From NCBI RefSeq assembly GCF_014117325.1, contig NZ_CP059732.1:6895001-6959000 (forward strand): a DNA stretch of 64,000 nt. Reading direction: 5' to 3'. This DNA is from Spirosoma foliorum (GTDB lineage Bacteria > Bacteroidota > Bacteroidia > Cytophagales > Spirosomataceae). The translations under genes and the position numbers were made by a program. Shown here piece by piece: positions 1-7,971 of the stretch. Numbering within the stretch: position 1 is the stretch's first letter; the number at the start of each line of letters is the position of its first letter. The notes beneath the pieces are model-generated. The model made no database searches and was not told the origin of the DNA. It saw only the letters and a program-made list of their open reading frames with translations.

Positions 1-1624
1 TATCGCGCTGATGCAGACCGATACTTGGCTCATCCATGATGTAAAGTACGCCAACCAACTGCGTTCCGATTTGGGTAGCCAGTCGAATACGTTGCGCTTC
101 GCCACCTGACAGCGTCCGTAACGGACGATCAAGCGTCAGGTAATCGAGACCAATGTCAAGCAGGAAGCCGATGCGTTTCCGAATCTCTTTCAGAATTTCT
201 TTGGCGATTACATTCTGACGGTCTGTCAGACGACTTTCCACGCCTGTAAACCATTCCGTCAACTCGGAGATGTCCATCCGGGCTAGCTCAGAAATGTTCT
301 TCTGATCGATCTTGAAATACAATGATTCTTTTTTCAGTCGGGCACCCTCGCACTCAGGACAAGGCTTTATGACCATGAAATCCTTGAGCCACTCCTGAAT
401 TTTATCGGTACTATTCTCCTGCTGCCGTTTCAGGAAGTTGACAATTCCTTCGAACTTAAAACTGTAGTAATCTTCCGGTCCGTCGCCACGGCCAACAAAC
501 TTCTTCGAAGGAACGGTTGCTTCTTCCTCCGTGCCATACATTAATGCGTGGAGAAGATCTTCGGGAAACTTGACAACGGGCGTCGTGAGATTCAGCTTGT
601 ACTTTTTCAAAATTGCTTCGATCTCCTTGAAAATCCACAATTCGCGATATTCACCTAAAGGCGCAATAGCACCTCGACTGATGCTTAGTGACTTATCAGG
701 AATAACCGACTCTTCCGTGATTTCCTCTACTACGCCCAACCCATTACAAACCGGGCAGGCTCCGTAAGGTGAGTTGAACGAGAAGGAGTTTGGCGATGGT
801 TCATCGTAACTGATACCCGACTCAGGGTCCATCAGGTTTTGCGAGAAATAAACCAACTGGCCCGATCCGTCCAGCATTTGCATGGCACCTTTCCCCTGCT
901 TCAGTGCCGTCTGGATCGATTGGCTGAGCCGATAACGATCCTCTACTTTGGGCACAAGTCGATCAATAACAATCTCAATATCGTGGATTTTGTAGCGGTC
1001 CAATTGCATCTTCGGCGCAATGTCCTGCACGACACCATCTACCCGCACTTTGGTATAGCCCGTTTTGGCAATTTGTACGAACAGTTCTCGGTAATGACCC
1101 TTCCGGCTTTTGATAATGGGAGCCAGCAACGTTAGTTTCTGACCAGCATATTGCTCCAGAATGGTGTCAATAATCTGGTCCTGCGACTGGCGCTCCATTT
1201 TCCTCCCCGTCAGATATGAAAACGCTTCGCCTGCACGGGCATAGAGCAGTCGTAAGAAATCATAAATCTCGGTAGTGGTCCCTACCGTTGAGCGTGGGTT
1301 TTTGGAAGTCGTTTTCTGCTCGATTGAAATTACCGGACTAAGTCCGTTAATTTTATCAACATCGGGCCGTTCCATATCGCCAATAAACGAGCGGGCGTAG
1401 GCCGAAAAACTCTCCATATAGCGTCGTTGTCCCTCGGCATAAATTGTATCGAAGGCCAGCGATGATTTCCCGCTTCCACTAATGCCAGTCACGACAACCA
1501 GTTTGTTTCGGGGAATGGTAACATCAATATTTTTAAGATTATGTTCACGGGCACCGAGGACCTCAATCTGGTCGTATCCCGTCAGGTCAATATCAGTAAG
1601 TTGTGGCTTTTCTTCTGTCGTCAC
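1..1624 (-). CDS. uvrA: UvrA, excinuclease ABC subunit A (N-terminal part, cut by window start)
   Basis: About 541 N-terminal residues of the nucleotide excision repair damage sensor, an ABC-type ATPase that loads UvrB on lesions; the family is usually about 940 residues, so the rest lies left of the window. The reading frame starts at a GTG (1622-1624, minus) giving (M)[13 protein letters not shown]. Visible marks are the first Walker A ([20 protein letters not shown], residues about 34-53), the two CxxC pairs ACPVCNG and PCPECEG, and the ABC signature LSGGEAQR followed by the Walker B stretch [15 protein letters not shown] at the window edge. No damage to the frame is seen. The upstream side holds palindromic repeats rather than an obvious promoter. 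Confidence 0.97.
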   Translation of the reverse strand, partial: MTTEEKPQLTDIDLTGYDQIEVLGAREHNLKNIDVTIPRNKLVVVTGISGSGKSSLAFDTIYAEGQRRYMESFSAYARSFIGDMERPDVDKINGLSPVISIEQKTTSKNPRSTVGTTTEIYDFLRLLYARAGEAFSYLTGRKMERQSQDQIIDTILEQYAGQKLTLLAPIIKSRKGHYRELFVQIAKTGYTKVRVDGVVQDIAPKMQLDRYKIHDIEIVIDRLVPKVEDRYRLSQSIQTALKQGKGAMQMLDGSGQLVYFSQNLMDPESGISYDEPSPNSFSFNSPYGACPVCNGLGVVEEITEESVIPDKSLSISRGAIAPLGEYRELWIFKEIEAILKKYKLNLTTPVVKFPEDLLHALMYGTEEEATVPSKKFVGRGDGPEDYYSFKFEGIVNFLKRQQENSTDKIQEWLKDFMVIKPCPECEGARLKKESLYFKIDQKNISELARMDISELTEWFTGVESRLTDRQNVIAKEILKEIRKRIGFLLDIGLDYLTLDRPLRTLSGGEAQRIRLATQIGTQLVGVLYIMDEPSIGLHQRD

Positions 1625-1680
1625 GTTGGATTAGCTTATTCTAAAGAACAACGTAAAACAGGTGGGGGTAGTTCTATGTA

Positions 1681-1702
1681 GAGACGCAATCCTTTGCGTC
1701 TC
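1681..1702. repeat. REP-like hairpin, first copy
   Basis: A perfect 9-bp stem (gagacgcaa / ttgcgtctc) with a 4-base loop. The following bases, read on the opposite strand (1696-1716), recur as the sequence just before the transposase at 1819-1839, so this copy and the next are in inverted orientation. It belongs to the same family as the repeats around the RAYT gene. Confidence 0.75.
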
Positions 1703-1818
1703 CTATGCGTCAGCAACAATCTGATTCGCAACCTCAGTAACTCTCCCAGAACATCGTCCTGCCATGACCAACTGTATACATATACGTCTTATGAGCTGAC
1801 AATATTACTTACTGACAA

Positions 1819-1873
1819 TTGCTGACGCATAGGAGACGCGAAGGCCGGGCCGCCGGTGCGGTCGCGTCTCTAC
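1819..1873. repeat. RAYT-flanking palindrome, upstream arm
   Basis: Contains gagacgcga and tcgcgtctc as a stem around a GC-rich core. Bases 1833-1873 are repeated in inverted orientation at 2416-2456 with two mismatches over 41 bp, so the transposase gene sits between near-identical inverted arms. The arm ends seven bases before the preferred ATG of the gene. The shape is that of a REP/BIME unit, the presumed substrate of the enzyme. Confidence 0.8.
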
Positions 1874-1879
1874 AATATC

Positions 1880-2419
1880 ATGGACGAAACTAAATTTCAA
1901 GGTAACTATCGGATCGAACCTGCGCGGTTATCGGAGTATGATTACGGGTCCAATGGTGCGTATTTCATTACTATTTGCACGAAGAATAAGAATTACTACT
2001 TCGGTGATATTGGTATTGTCGATGACGAACCTGTTATTCAGCCTACTACTATCGGTCAGCGTGCCATTGATGGTTGGCGCTCTATTCCTGAATTTTCACC
2101 CTTTATTCAGTTAGATGCTTTTCAACTGATGCCAAATCATCTACATGGCATTCTTTTTATCAACAAAGCAGATTACACAGACTGGAAGCCCAATACCTTC
2201 GGGCCTCAAAAAGAAAACCTAGCCTCAACTTTACGGGGCTTCAAATCTGGCGTAACAGCCTATGCTACGACTAATCAGATTCCTTTGGGCTGGCAAACCC
2301 GTTACTATGATCGTGTTATCCGTAACGACAATGAATTAAATCGTATTCGTCAATACATTGTAAATAATCCAGTCCAATGGGCACAAGATTCTGAAAACAA
2401 AGAGGGATTATACATGTAG
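1880..2419 (+). CDS. REP-associated tyrosine transposase (RAYT, Y1/IS200-like)
   Basis: A 179-residue single-strand-DNA nicking transposase of the IS200/IS605 Y1 superfamily. Seen: the HUH-type metal motif in QLMPNHLHGILF, and a C-terminal helix RNDNELNRIRQYIVNNPVQW, typical of the RAYT/TnpA_REP branch; the motif before MPNH and the FITICTKNKNYYFG strand also fit. I chose ATG 1880 (MDETKFQGNYRIEP), because the eight codons before it lie inside the flanking palindrome. The stop codon (2417-2419) lies in the downstream arm. Known RAYTs act on REP hairpins and are usually single-copy, domesticated genes; that this one spread the gagacgc repeats nearby is an inference. Confidence 0.92.
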   Translation: MDETKFQGNYRIEPARLSEYDYGSNGAYFITICTKNKNYYFGDIGIVDDEPVIQPTTIGQRAIDGWRSIPEFSPFIQLDAFQLMPNHLHGILFINKADYTDWKPNTFGPQKENLASTLRGFKSGVTAYATTNQIPLGWQTRYYDRVIRNDNELNRIRQYIVNNPVQWAQDSENKEGLYM

Positions 2420-2456
2420 AAACGCGACCGCACCGGCGGCCCGGCCTTTGCGTCTC
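2416..2456. repeat. RAYT-flanking palindrome, downstream arm
   Basis: Inverted copy of 1833-1873 (41 bp, two mismatches). It includes the stop codon of the transposase at 2417-2419. Confidence 0.8.
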
Positions 2457-2492
2457 ATTCGCCGGATGGTTTTAAGATGTAAATGATAGCTG

Positions 2493-2530
2493 GCGCATAG
2501 GAGACGCGAAGGATCGCGTCTCTACATGTA
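2493..2530. repeat. REP-like hairpin, third unit
   Basis: A perfect stem gagacgcga (2501-2509) / tcgcgtctc (2514-2522) with a 4-base loop, preceded by gcgcatag, which matches the gcgcat/acgcat lead seen at 1824-1830. It ends in tctacatgta, echoing the end of the transposase gene (tacatgta at 2411-2418). Confidence 0.75.
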
Positions 2531-2728
2531 TAAAAACCCAAGGAGTTTGGGGTACACTTTGGAATTATTAAAAACAGATCTACTAATTCTCCCCGAAAAA
2601 GCACCCTTGCGCCATATCGCTATACTATTCCAAGAACTTGATAATTCGTCAGCGGTATAATCTACTGGCTGCCTTGCTCTTATAAAAAATTACTATTTGT
2701 CTAATGCCATGTATCCGGCTTTGTCACC
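2531..2728. other. Noncoding stretch between repeats and nrdB promoter
   Basis: No open frame with coding character, RNA gene or further repeat was recognised here. The gene-free interval runs on through the promoter and leader to the nrdB start. Confidence 0.6.
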
Positions 2729-2758
2729 TTGCACAAGCGGGCAGAATCCTTAATTTTG
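2729..2758 (+). promoter_or_regulatory. Putative Bacteroidota sigma-A promoter of nrdB
   Basis: TTG at 2729-2731, 19 bases, then TAATTTTG at 2751-2758 matches the Bacteroidota housekeeping consensus (TTTG/TTG, spacer about 19, TANNTTTG). It lies about 80 bases before the likely start codon of nrdB. Confidence 0.6.
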
Positions 2759-2789
2759 TTAATCTGAATTCAACACATAAGTAGCCACT

Positions 2790-2815
2790 CAGCCCGATCA
2801 TCCGACTGGGCTTTT
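2790..2815 (+). promoter_or_regulatory. Leader hairpin with T-run before nrdB
   Basis: agccc (2791-2795) can pair with gggct (2808-2812), followed by tttt. The stem is short and the loop is 12 bases, so it may be a weak attenuator in the nrdB leader or chance. It lies between the promoter and the preferred ATG. Confidence 0.35.
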
Positions 2816-2839
2816 ATGCATAGCCTGCACACCTTATAT

Positions 2840-3889
2840 ATGGTACAGAATGATGTTATTGAACCGATCTTAGAAGAAGACAAAGGTCGCTTTGTCCTGT
2901 TCCCGATCAAGCACTGGGACATTTGGGAATACTACAAAACCCACGAAGCGTCGTTCTGGACTGCCGAAGAGATTGATCTCGGGCAGGACATGAAGGACTG
3001 GAATAATCTTAGCGATGGCGAACGGCACTTTATCTCGCACGTACTGGCGTTTTTTGCCGCATCGGATGGGATTGTAAATGAGAACCTGGCCGTCAATTTT
3101 CTGTCGGAGGTACAATATGCCGAAGCCAAGTGCTTCTATGGTTTTCAGGTAATGATGGAGAACATCCACTCCGAAACCTACTCGTTGCTCATTGATACCT
3201 ATATTAAAGATCCAGTTGAAAAGGATCGGTTACTAAACGCAATCGACACCATTCCCTGCGTGCAGAAAAAAGCGGAATGGGCTTTACGCTGGATCGACAA
3301 TGGTACGTTTGCCGAGCGACTGATTGCCTTTGCGGTTGTTGAGGGCATTTTCTTCTCCGGCTCGTTCTGCTCGATTTACTGGCTTAAAAAGCGGGGTATG
3401 ATGCCCGGTTTAACCTTTTCGAACGAACTGATTTCGCGCGACGAAGGTCTGCACCGTGATTTTGCCTGTATGTTGTATACAGATCACATTGTCAATAAAT
3501 TACCCGAGTCGGACATTTACGACATCATCCGCAATGCGGTTGAAATTGAGCAGGAGTTTGTGGCCGACGCACTGCCAGTTTCGTTAATCGGCATGAACGC
3601 TGAGTTGATGAAACAATACATTGCTTTCGTAGCCGATCACTTGCTGGTGACACTTGGTTTGCGTAAAATCTATAACGTAGCAAACCCATTCGATTTCATG
3701 GACATGATTTCGTTACAGGGCAAAACCAACTTCTTCGAAAAGCGCGTAGGCGAATACCAGCGTGGCGAAGTGATGTCCAAGTTTAAAGCCGCAAAAGCAT
3801 CCGCTTCGCAACCACAGGATGCCGACAATCCAGCACCAATTGTGGTGAATGAAGAACCTAAGGGTATTACATTCGATGCCGATTTTTAA
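2840..3889 (+). CDS. nrdB: Ribonucleoside-diphosphate reductase small (R2, beta) subunit
   Basis: Carries the diiron-tyrosyl radical cofactor that, with the alpha subunit NrdA, reduces ribonucleoside diphosphates. From ATG 2840 it is 349 residues ([20 protein letters not shown]); an ATG at 2816 is in frame but adds only eight atypical residues. The iron and radical motifs resemble the eukaryotic R2 pattern: [20 protein letters not shown], then [14 protein letters not shown], with the candidate radical Tyr at about residue 114, and [19 protein letters not shown]. The presence of that Tyr argues for class Ia rather than Ic. No nrdA lies beside it, so it is probably monocistronic, between the promoter at 2729 and the terminator at 3976. 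Confidence 0.96.
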   Translation: MVQNDVIEPILEEDKGRFVLFPIKHWDIWEYYKTHEASFWTAEEIDLGQDMKDWNNLSDGERHFISHVLAFFAASDGIVNENLAVNFLSEVQYAEAKCFYGFQVMMENIHSETYSLLIDTYIKDPVEKDRLLNAIDTIPCVQKKAEWALRWIDNGTFAERLIAFAVVEGIFFSGSFCSIYWLKKRGMMPGLTFSNELISRDEGLHRDFACMLYTDHIVNKLPESDIYDIIRNAVEIEQEFVADALPVSLIGMNAELMKQYIAFVADHLLVTLGLRKIYNVANPFDFMDMISLQGKTNFFEKRVGEYQRGEVMSKFKAAKASASQPQDADNPAPIVVNEEPKGITFDADF

Positions 3890-3975
3890 TAAGGAACAGG
3901 CTTACTAGTTAACAGTTATCTTGAGGTACTTTTAAATTAAAAAATTATCTTTCAAATAAAATTCGTGCGTTTACT

Positions 3976-4012
3976 AGAAAAGTCCCGATTCAGAACCGGG
4001 ACTTTTCTATTT
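3976..4012. terminator. Intrinsic terminator after nrdB
   Basis: A 12-bp perfect stem (agaaaagtcccg at 3976-3987, cgggacttttct at 3997-4008) with a 9-base loop, followed by attttt. The symmetrical A and T tracts would let it work in both directions. Confidence 0.85.
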
Positions 4013-4055
4013 TTAGGCGTTATCACTCTTTATTAATCCTGCTATTACTCCCCGA

Positions 4056-4730
4056 ATGAATCGATTAGACATTATACAGGCCCTGATGCGGCAGAAAAGT
4101 TTTAAAAATTACCTCGAAATTGGCGTCGAAAACGGCCATATTTTCTTTCGCATCAAGAGTTCGTTTAAGGTCGCCGTTGATCCGAAATTCATTTTCGACG
4201 CCAGCCGTCGATTTGGCAAGGCCATCCTGAATCCCTACAATCTTAACAATCAATACTTCGAGAAGACAAGCGACGATTTTTTTGCGCAGGATGCCAAACA
4301 GGTCTTCGCTGGTAAAAAACTACAATTGGCGTTAGTGGATGGTATGCACGAATATCATTTCGCACTCCGGGATGTAGAAAACGCGCTCAACTACATGGAT
4401 GATAATGGGGTGATTATTATGCACGATTGTAACCCACAAACAGCAGGTGCGGCAGGGCGTTTTGAGGACTGGGAGGTGGGCGAGTGGAACGGTGACGTCT
4501 GGAAAACCATTATTCACCTTCGCAGTCAACGTCCCGACCTAACTGTATTCGTGCTCGATTGCGATCAAGGCTTAGGCATTGTTACCCGAAAAAAACCTGA
4601 ATCAACTCTGAATTATACCCCCGCTCAAATTGACGCGCTGACTTACGACGATTTAGTAAAGGATCGGCAAAAGCTGTTAAATCTGAAATCCACCGACTAT
4701 TTCTATGAATACTTTGGCTTGCAGAAATAA
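4056..4730 (+). CDS. Class I SAM-dependent methyltransferase-like protein
   Basis: 224 residues. The N-terminal NYLEIGVENGHIFFRI resembles motif I (ExG) of the Methyltransf_24-like Rossmann methyltransferases, and LQLALVDGMHEYHFALRDVE followed by GVIIMHDCNP resembles the later acidic and HD-containing strands of that group. Members often modify sugars or cell-surface glycans, which agrees with the two glycosyltransferases just downstream on the other strand. The substrate cannot be read from the sequence. Start is ATG 4056 after the nrdB terminator; no obvious ribosome-binding site, as is usual in this phylum. Confidence 0.75.
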   Translation: MNRLDIIQALMRQKSFKNYLEIGVENGHIFFRIKSSFKVAVDPKFIFDASRRFGKAILNPYNLNNQYFEKTSDDFFAQDAKQVFAGKKLQLALVDGMHEYHFALRDVENALNYMDDNGVIIMHDCNPQTAGAAGRFEDWEVGEWNGDVWKTIIHLRSQRPDLTVFVLDCDQGLGIVTRKKPESTLNYTPAQIDALTYDDLVKDRQKLLNLKSTDYFYEYFGLQK

Positions 4731-4756
4731 GGGAGCTTGAATAAAATCGAAATTAC

Positions 4757-4842
4757 TTTCTGTCATTTCGACCGTAGGGAGGAATCTCAACTCACTCATA
4801 AATTAAACTCGAGATTTCTCCCTACGGTCGAAATGACAGAAA
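4757..4842. repeat. Long inverted repeat, dispersed palindrome family (copy A)
   Basis: A 32-bp stem (4757-4788 / 4811-4842) with one mismatch that becomes a G-U pair in RNA and a 22-base loop. It lies between convergent genes, so it may also end transcription from both sides, but the stem is much longer than needed. Its arm (tgtcatttcgacc, then gggaggaatctc) shares the layout of the palindrome at 29624-29713. Confidence 0.8.
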
Positions 4843-4873
4843 ATGTAAACAGCTTGGTTATAACCCATTCATT

Positions 4874-6298
4874 TTATTTGACGTTGGCTTTATAAATCGC
4901 AAATCGTTTATCAAAATAGGTGAGTTTATAATAAGGCAAGCTAGGTTTGCCTGGTTCTGGATAAAAATATTCAGGCCTGAATTGATAATCCATTAAAATA
5001 AAATCAGCCTTATGCTGATGGGCCCATCCAGCCATTTGGGCAGAAGGATCATTCGTTGTTGTGGAATTGTGCACATAATTCTCACTACTCAACAAATGAC
5101 TATATCGATCATATTCGTTAAAGAAAAATGTTAAGGGCACTAGGCCACTTTTTTTCGAAGGGAGGTAAGGTCTTAATTTTTCGTAAGCGACAGGCAAATA
5201 TTCCTGGCTAAAATTCTTATAAATAATTTCTATTATTCCGTATAAGCCAATACTAAAATAGACAGCTAAAACGAATTGAAATCCTACATCTTTAAAGCTG
5301 TTACTTTTATACAATTCATAAATGAACACAAACATAAATGGCATAAAAATAGGCATATAAGTACCAGCCCCATCTTTAGTGATAAGCCAGAAGGCTATAA
5401 GTACAGTCAGAGAATATGTTTTAACTAGTTTCGGTAGGGTTTTAACAAATTTTCGCTGTTTTATAAGAATATAGACGAAAACGATAGTTAAAGCAGCCTG
5501 CTCCGGCGATTCAAAAAACATTTCCGGGTATGTCAACATAACGAGCAGTTTAGATTTCCATCCAAAAGCATCTCGCGTAGCAGGATCATTACTAAATTGA
5601 TAGTACCATCGTGCAAGTCCGTCGGTAGCCAGAAAAACATCTAGAAAATAAAGCAACCCAGTGGCCCCTCCTGCTATAGCAAATAGGAATGCCTGTTTAT
5701 AATAGCGTTGATAAACGAGTACAAAGAAGCCCGCTATAAGAAAAATAACGCCATTCAGGTGGCAAAGCATAGCCATACCGGCCAAAATAGCAGCAGCAAT
5801 AATTTTCATATTGTTTTTCTTCGCCTGATGAATACATAAAAATGAGCCAAATCCGAGAGCCGAAACCAGAAGTTCGGGCCGGTTTTCAAAACTCATTTTT
5901 ACCAATAGGCCATTTGAAAAAACTAAGACTAAACTAAAAATAAGATGCCACGAATTGAGTCTATGCTCTTTTTGATAAATATAAAAGCATAACTCACCAA
6001 TAAGAACACAGAAAGGAATTAAACCGACAAACTGAATAACGGGAAGATGATAGCCAAATAAATCGAATAGAAGCGCGCCAAAAGCTAGAAATAATTTATG
6101 GCTGGCGAATAGCTGCTTTTCCCATCCGAGTATTCCGCGGAAAAATTCGGACCGGATAATTCCGTCTTTATGAAGCCAATAGGATTGTTCGGCAAACCAG
6201 GCATCATCGCCCGTTGGATTTCGATAAAAATACGTAAGACCCGTTAAAAAAATAAGAACAACTAAAAATATACTAAGTACACGTTGAGAAATTATCAT
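4874..6298 (-). CDS. Polytopic membrane glycosyltransferase-like protein (GT-C fold)
   Basis: 474 residues with about ten hydrophobic segments. Just after the first segment comes the acidic loop NPTGDDAWFAEQSYWLHKDG, typical in position of GT-C enzymes (ArnT/PMT-like), which use polyprenyl-phosphate sugars on the outer face of the inner membrane. A soluble tail of about 90 residues follows the last segment. The coding strand is visibly richer in A and T than the flanking genes (many AAA, ATA and TTA codons), which suggests acquisition by transfer. The GT2 gene lies 58 bases upstream in the same direction, so the two are probably co-transcribed. Family assignment is by topology and the acidic loop only. 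Confidence 0.7.
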   Translation of the reverse strand: MIISQRVLSIFLVVLIFLTGLTYFYRNPTGDDAWFAEQSYWLHKDGIIRSEFFRGILGWEKQLFASHKLFLAFGALLFDLFGYHLPVIQFVGLIPFCVLIGELCFYIYQKEHRLNSWHLIFSLVLVFSNGLLVKMSFENRPELLVSALGFGSFLCIHQAKKNNMKIIAAAILAGMAMLCHLNGVIFLIAGFFVLVYQRYYKQAFLFAIAGGATGLLYFLDVFLATDGLARWYYQFSNDPATRDAFGWKSKLLVMLTYPEMFFESPEQAALTIVFVYILIKQRKFVKTLPKLVKTYSLTVLIAFWLITKDGAGTYMPIFMPFMFVFIYELYKSNSFKDVGFQFVLAVYFSIGLYGIIEIIYKNFSQEYLPVAYEKLRPYLPSKKSGLVPLTFFFNEYDRYSHLLSSENYVHNSTTTNDPSAQMAGWAHQHKADFILMDYQFRPEYFYPEPGKPSLPYYKLTYFDKRFAIYKANVK

Positions 6299-6356
6299 TG
6301 ATAATTTTTATTGGATATGTTTTGTGGATAGAGTTTTCTTATTCGATTAACGAATT

Positions 6357-7292
6357 TTAAGGGATTATCTTTTCTGAACTGATAGTTTGTTTATAACGCA
6401 AACTTTCGCGCATGGGGCTACCTCGTCCAATAAACCAGGCTAATTTACCATATATAGGATCTTGCCGAAACTTGCGGCCATTTTTAATAAAATAATATGC
6501 CCGAAATAAAGCCCGAGCTGGCCAGGAATGATATTTTCGGAAATAATGAAAAAGTGAAATGTAGTACTCCTTATCAACGTCGTAGTTACGAGACGTACTC
6601 TGCCCCGTAAAGTGAACATATTCTGCCTGAGGTACCAAATAGGTATTGAAGCCCGCTATAAGCAGTCGCTTGGCTAGATCTTCTTCTTCAACATAGAGAA
6701 AGTGGGCCACATCGAAGCCTCCAATTTTATTAAATGCCGATGCTCGTAAAAACAAGGTGCTCCCCATTACGAACGGCACTTGGATCGGTCCGGTATATAC
6801 CTTTTTGGTGGGTGGGTAAATTTCTGGATGTAGCATCCGAACAAAGCCGTGACCCAGAATTTTGCTACCGAGCGTGGGCAAATAGCCGAAGGTTATCTGG
6901 CGTACGCCTTCACCATTAAACATCTGCGCTCCGCACAAACCAGCGTCGGATGTAGCCTCCATAAACGCAGTTAGTTGGCTGCATACGTCGGTGCGCAGTA
7001 CACAATCATTATTCAGAAAATAATAATAGTCGGCCAAGGGGTCAGCGAATTGCACCCCGAGCATATTTCCGCCCGAAAAGCCGAGGTTAATCCGACTACG
7101 AATGAGCTGAACTCTGGATTGGTCTGTAATTGATTTTAAGACTTCGTAATCCGCGTTTTTTGAATTATTATCAACAATAATTATCTCATAGTCAACCTCT
7201 TTTGTCTTTTCAACAATCGAATGAACGCAGTCGAACGTAAACTGGTGAGAATTATAGTTGATTAAAATAATGGAAACTTTTCGCGGATTCAT
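6357..7292 (-). CDS. Family 2 glycosyltransferase
   Basis: 311 residues from ATG 7292 (MNPRKVSIILINYNSHQFTF); a TTG start twelve codons earlier is possible. The N-terminus has the GT2 nucleotide-sugar fold: VSIILINYNS, EIIIVDNNSKNADYE, NLGFSGGN and the metal-binding position as NND in YYYFLNNDCVLRTD. Later VEEEDLAKRLLIAGFNTYLV carries the ED pair that usually holds the catalytic base. It is of the rhamnosyltransferase-like WcaE/WbbL type, with no membrane span needed. Likely acts with the GT-C protein and perhaps the methyltransferase on a surface glycan; acceptor and donor unknown. Confidence 0.9.
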   Translation of the reverse strand: MNPRKVSIILINYNSHQFTFDCVHSIVEKTKEVDYEIIIVDNNSKNADYEVLKSITDQSRVQLIRSRINLGFSGGNMLGVQFADPLADYYYFLNNDCVLRTDVCSQLTAFMEATSDAGLCGAQMFNGEGVRQITFGYLPTLGSKILGHGFVRMLHPEIYPPTKKVYTGPIQVPFVMGSTLFLRASAFNKIGGFDVAHFLYVEEEDLAKRLLIAGFNTYLVPQAEYVHFTGQSTSRNYDVDKEYYISLFHYFRKYHSWPARALFRAYYFIKNGRKFRQDPIYGKLAWFIGRGSPMRESLRYKQTISSEKIIP

Positions 7293-7341
7293 AGTCACAA
7301 AGAACCGGGAATTGTCTGGCGAAAGCAATAGGAATGCTTAT

Positions 7342-7798
7342 CTAGTCTTCGTTCAAAACACTAAAGATCAACTCCGATTCGTAACCTTTGCTTAAGGCAT
7401 AACGCACAAGCTTCTGCTTTACAGTCAATGGATTATCGTCACGAATACTCTGCCGTTTTTTAGCTAACAATTCCTTAAGCGTATACTGATAATCATCAGT
7501 GGCAATCTCTTTCATAGCCTGATCTAGATTATAACCCGAAATACCCCGCTGCTGCAAATGCTGTTTGATCTTACGCTTACCCCAGCCTTTTACCCGGAAT
7601 TTCCCCCCCGGCAAACGATTTGGCAAATCGCTCTTCATTCAGGTAGTTCTGTTGAATTAATTCGGCGATCACTTCTTCGGCATCATCGCCAATAAGGCCC
7701 CACTCTTTCAGTCGCTCACGAACTTCCTGTTGTGTGCGCTCCTGATAAGCACAAAACATGGCTGCTTTACGGAGCGCATCTTTTAGTAAATCTGTCAT
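7342..7798 (-). pseudogene. recX: recX, frameshifted in a G7 tract
   Basis: RecX-type modulator of RecA, split into two overlapping frames. The first frame (ATG at 7798) gives KAAMFCAYQERTQQEVRERL through NEERFAKSFAGG, then reads ten wrong codons to a stop. The second frame, open down to 7342, resumes with KFRVKGWGKRKIKQHLQQRG, as RecX does directly after the FAKSF segment. Removing one G from the seven-G run (C7 on the plus strand, 7603-7609) joins them into one normal-length protein of about 150 residues. It may be a true inactivation, a slipped-strand switch or a homopolymer sequencing error; the sequence alone cannot decide. Upstream of and co-oriented with the GT2 gene. Confidence 0.88.
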
Positions 7799-7842
7799 AC
7801 GATAAGAACATTTTTTTGTCCGTTATCCGTCATAAAAGAACG

Positions 7843-7939
7843 CTGATTTTTATGATTTTTAAGACCAATTATGATGTTTGTTTATCAATAAAGACAAAGC
7901 TATTACACCATGTAATCATCTATGAATCATAAAAATCAG
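7843..7939. repeat. Inverted repeat in the recX/nucleoside-hydrolase gap
   Basis: Perfect 15-bp arms (ctgatttttatgatt at 7843-7857 and its complement at 7925-7939) separated by 67 bases. The rest of the 170-base gap shows nothing else. The arms are A/T rich, so significance is modest. Confidence 0.5.
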
Positions 7940-7971
7940 TCGGTCCGCCGATGCGGTTCTATAACCACCAT

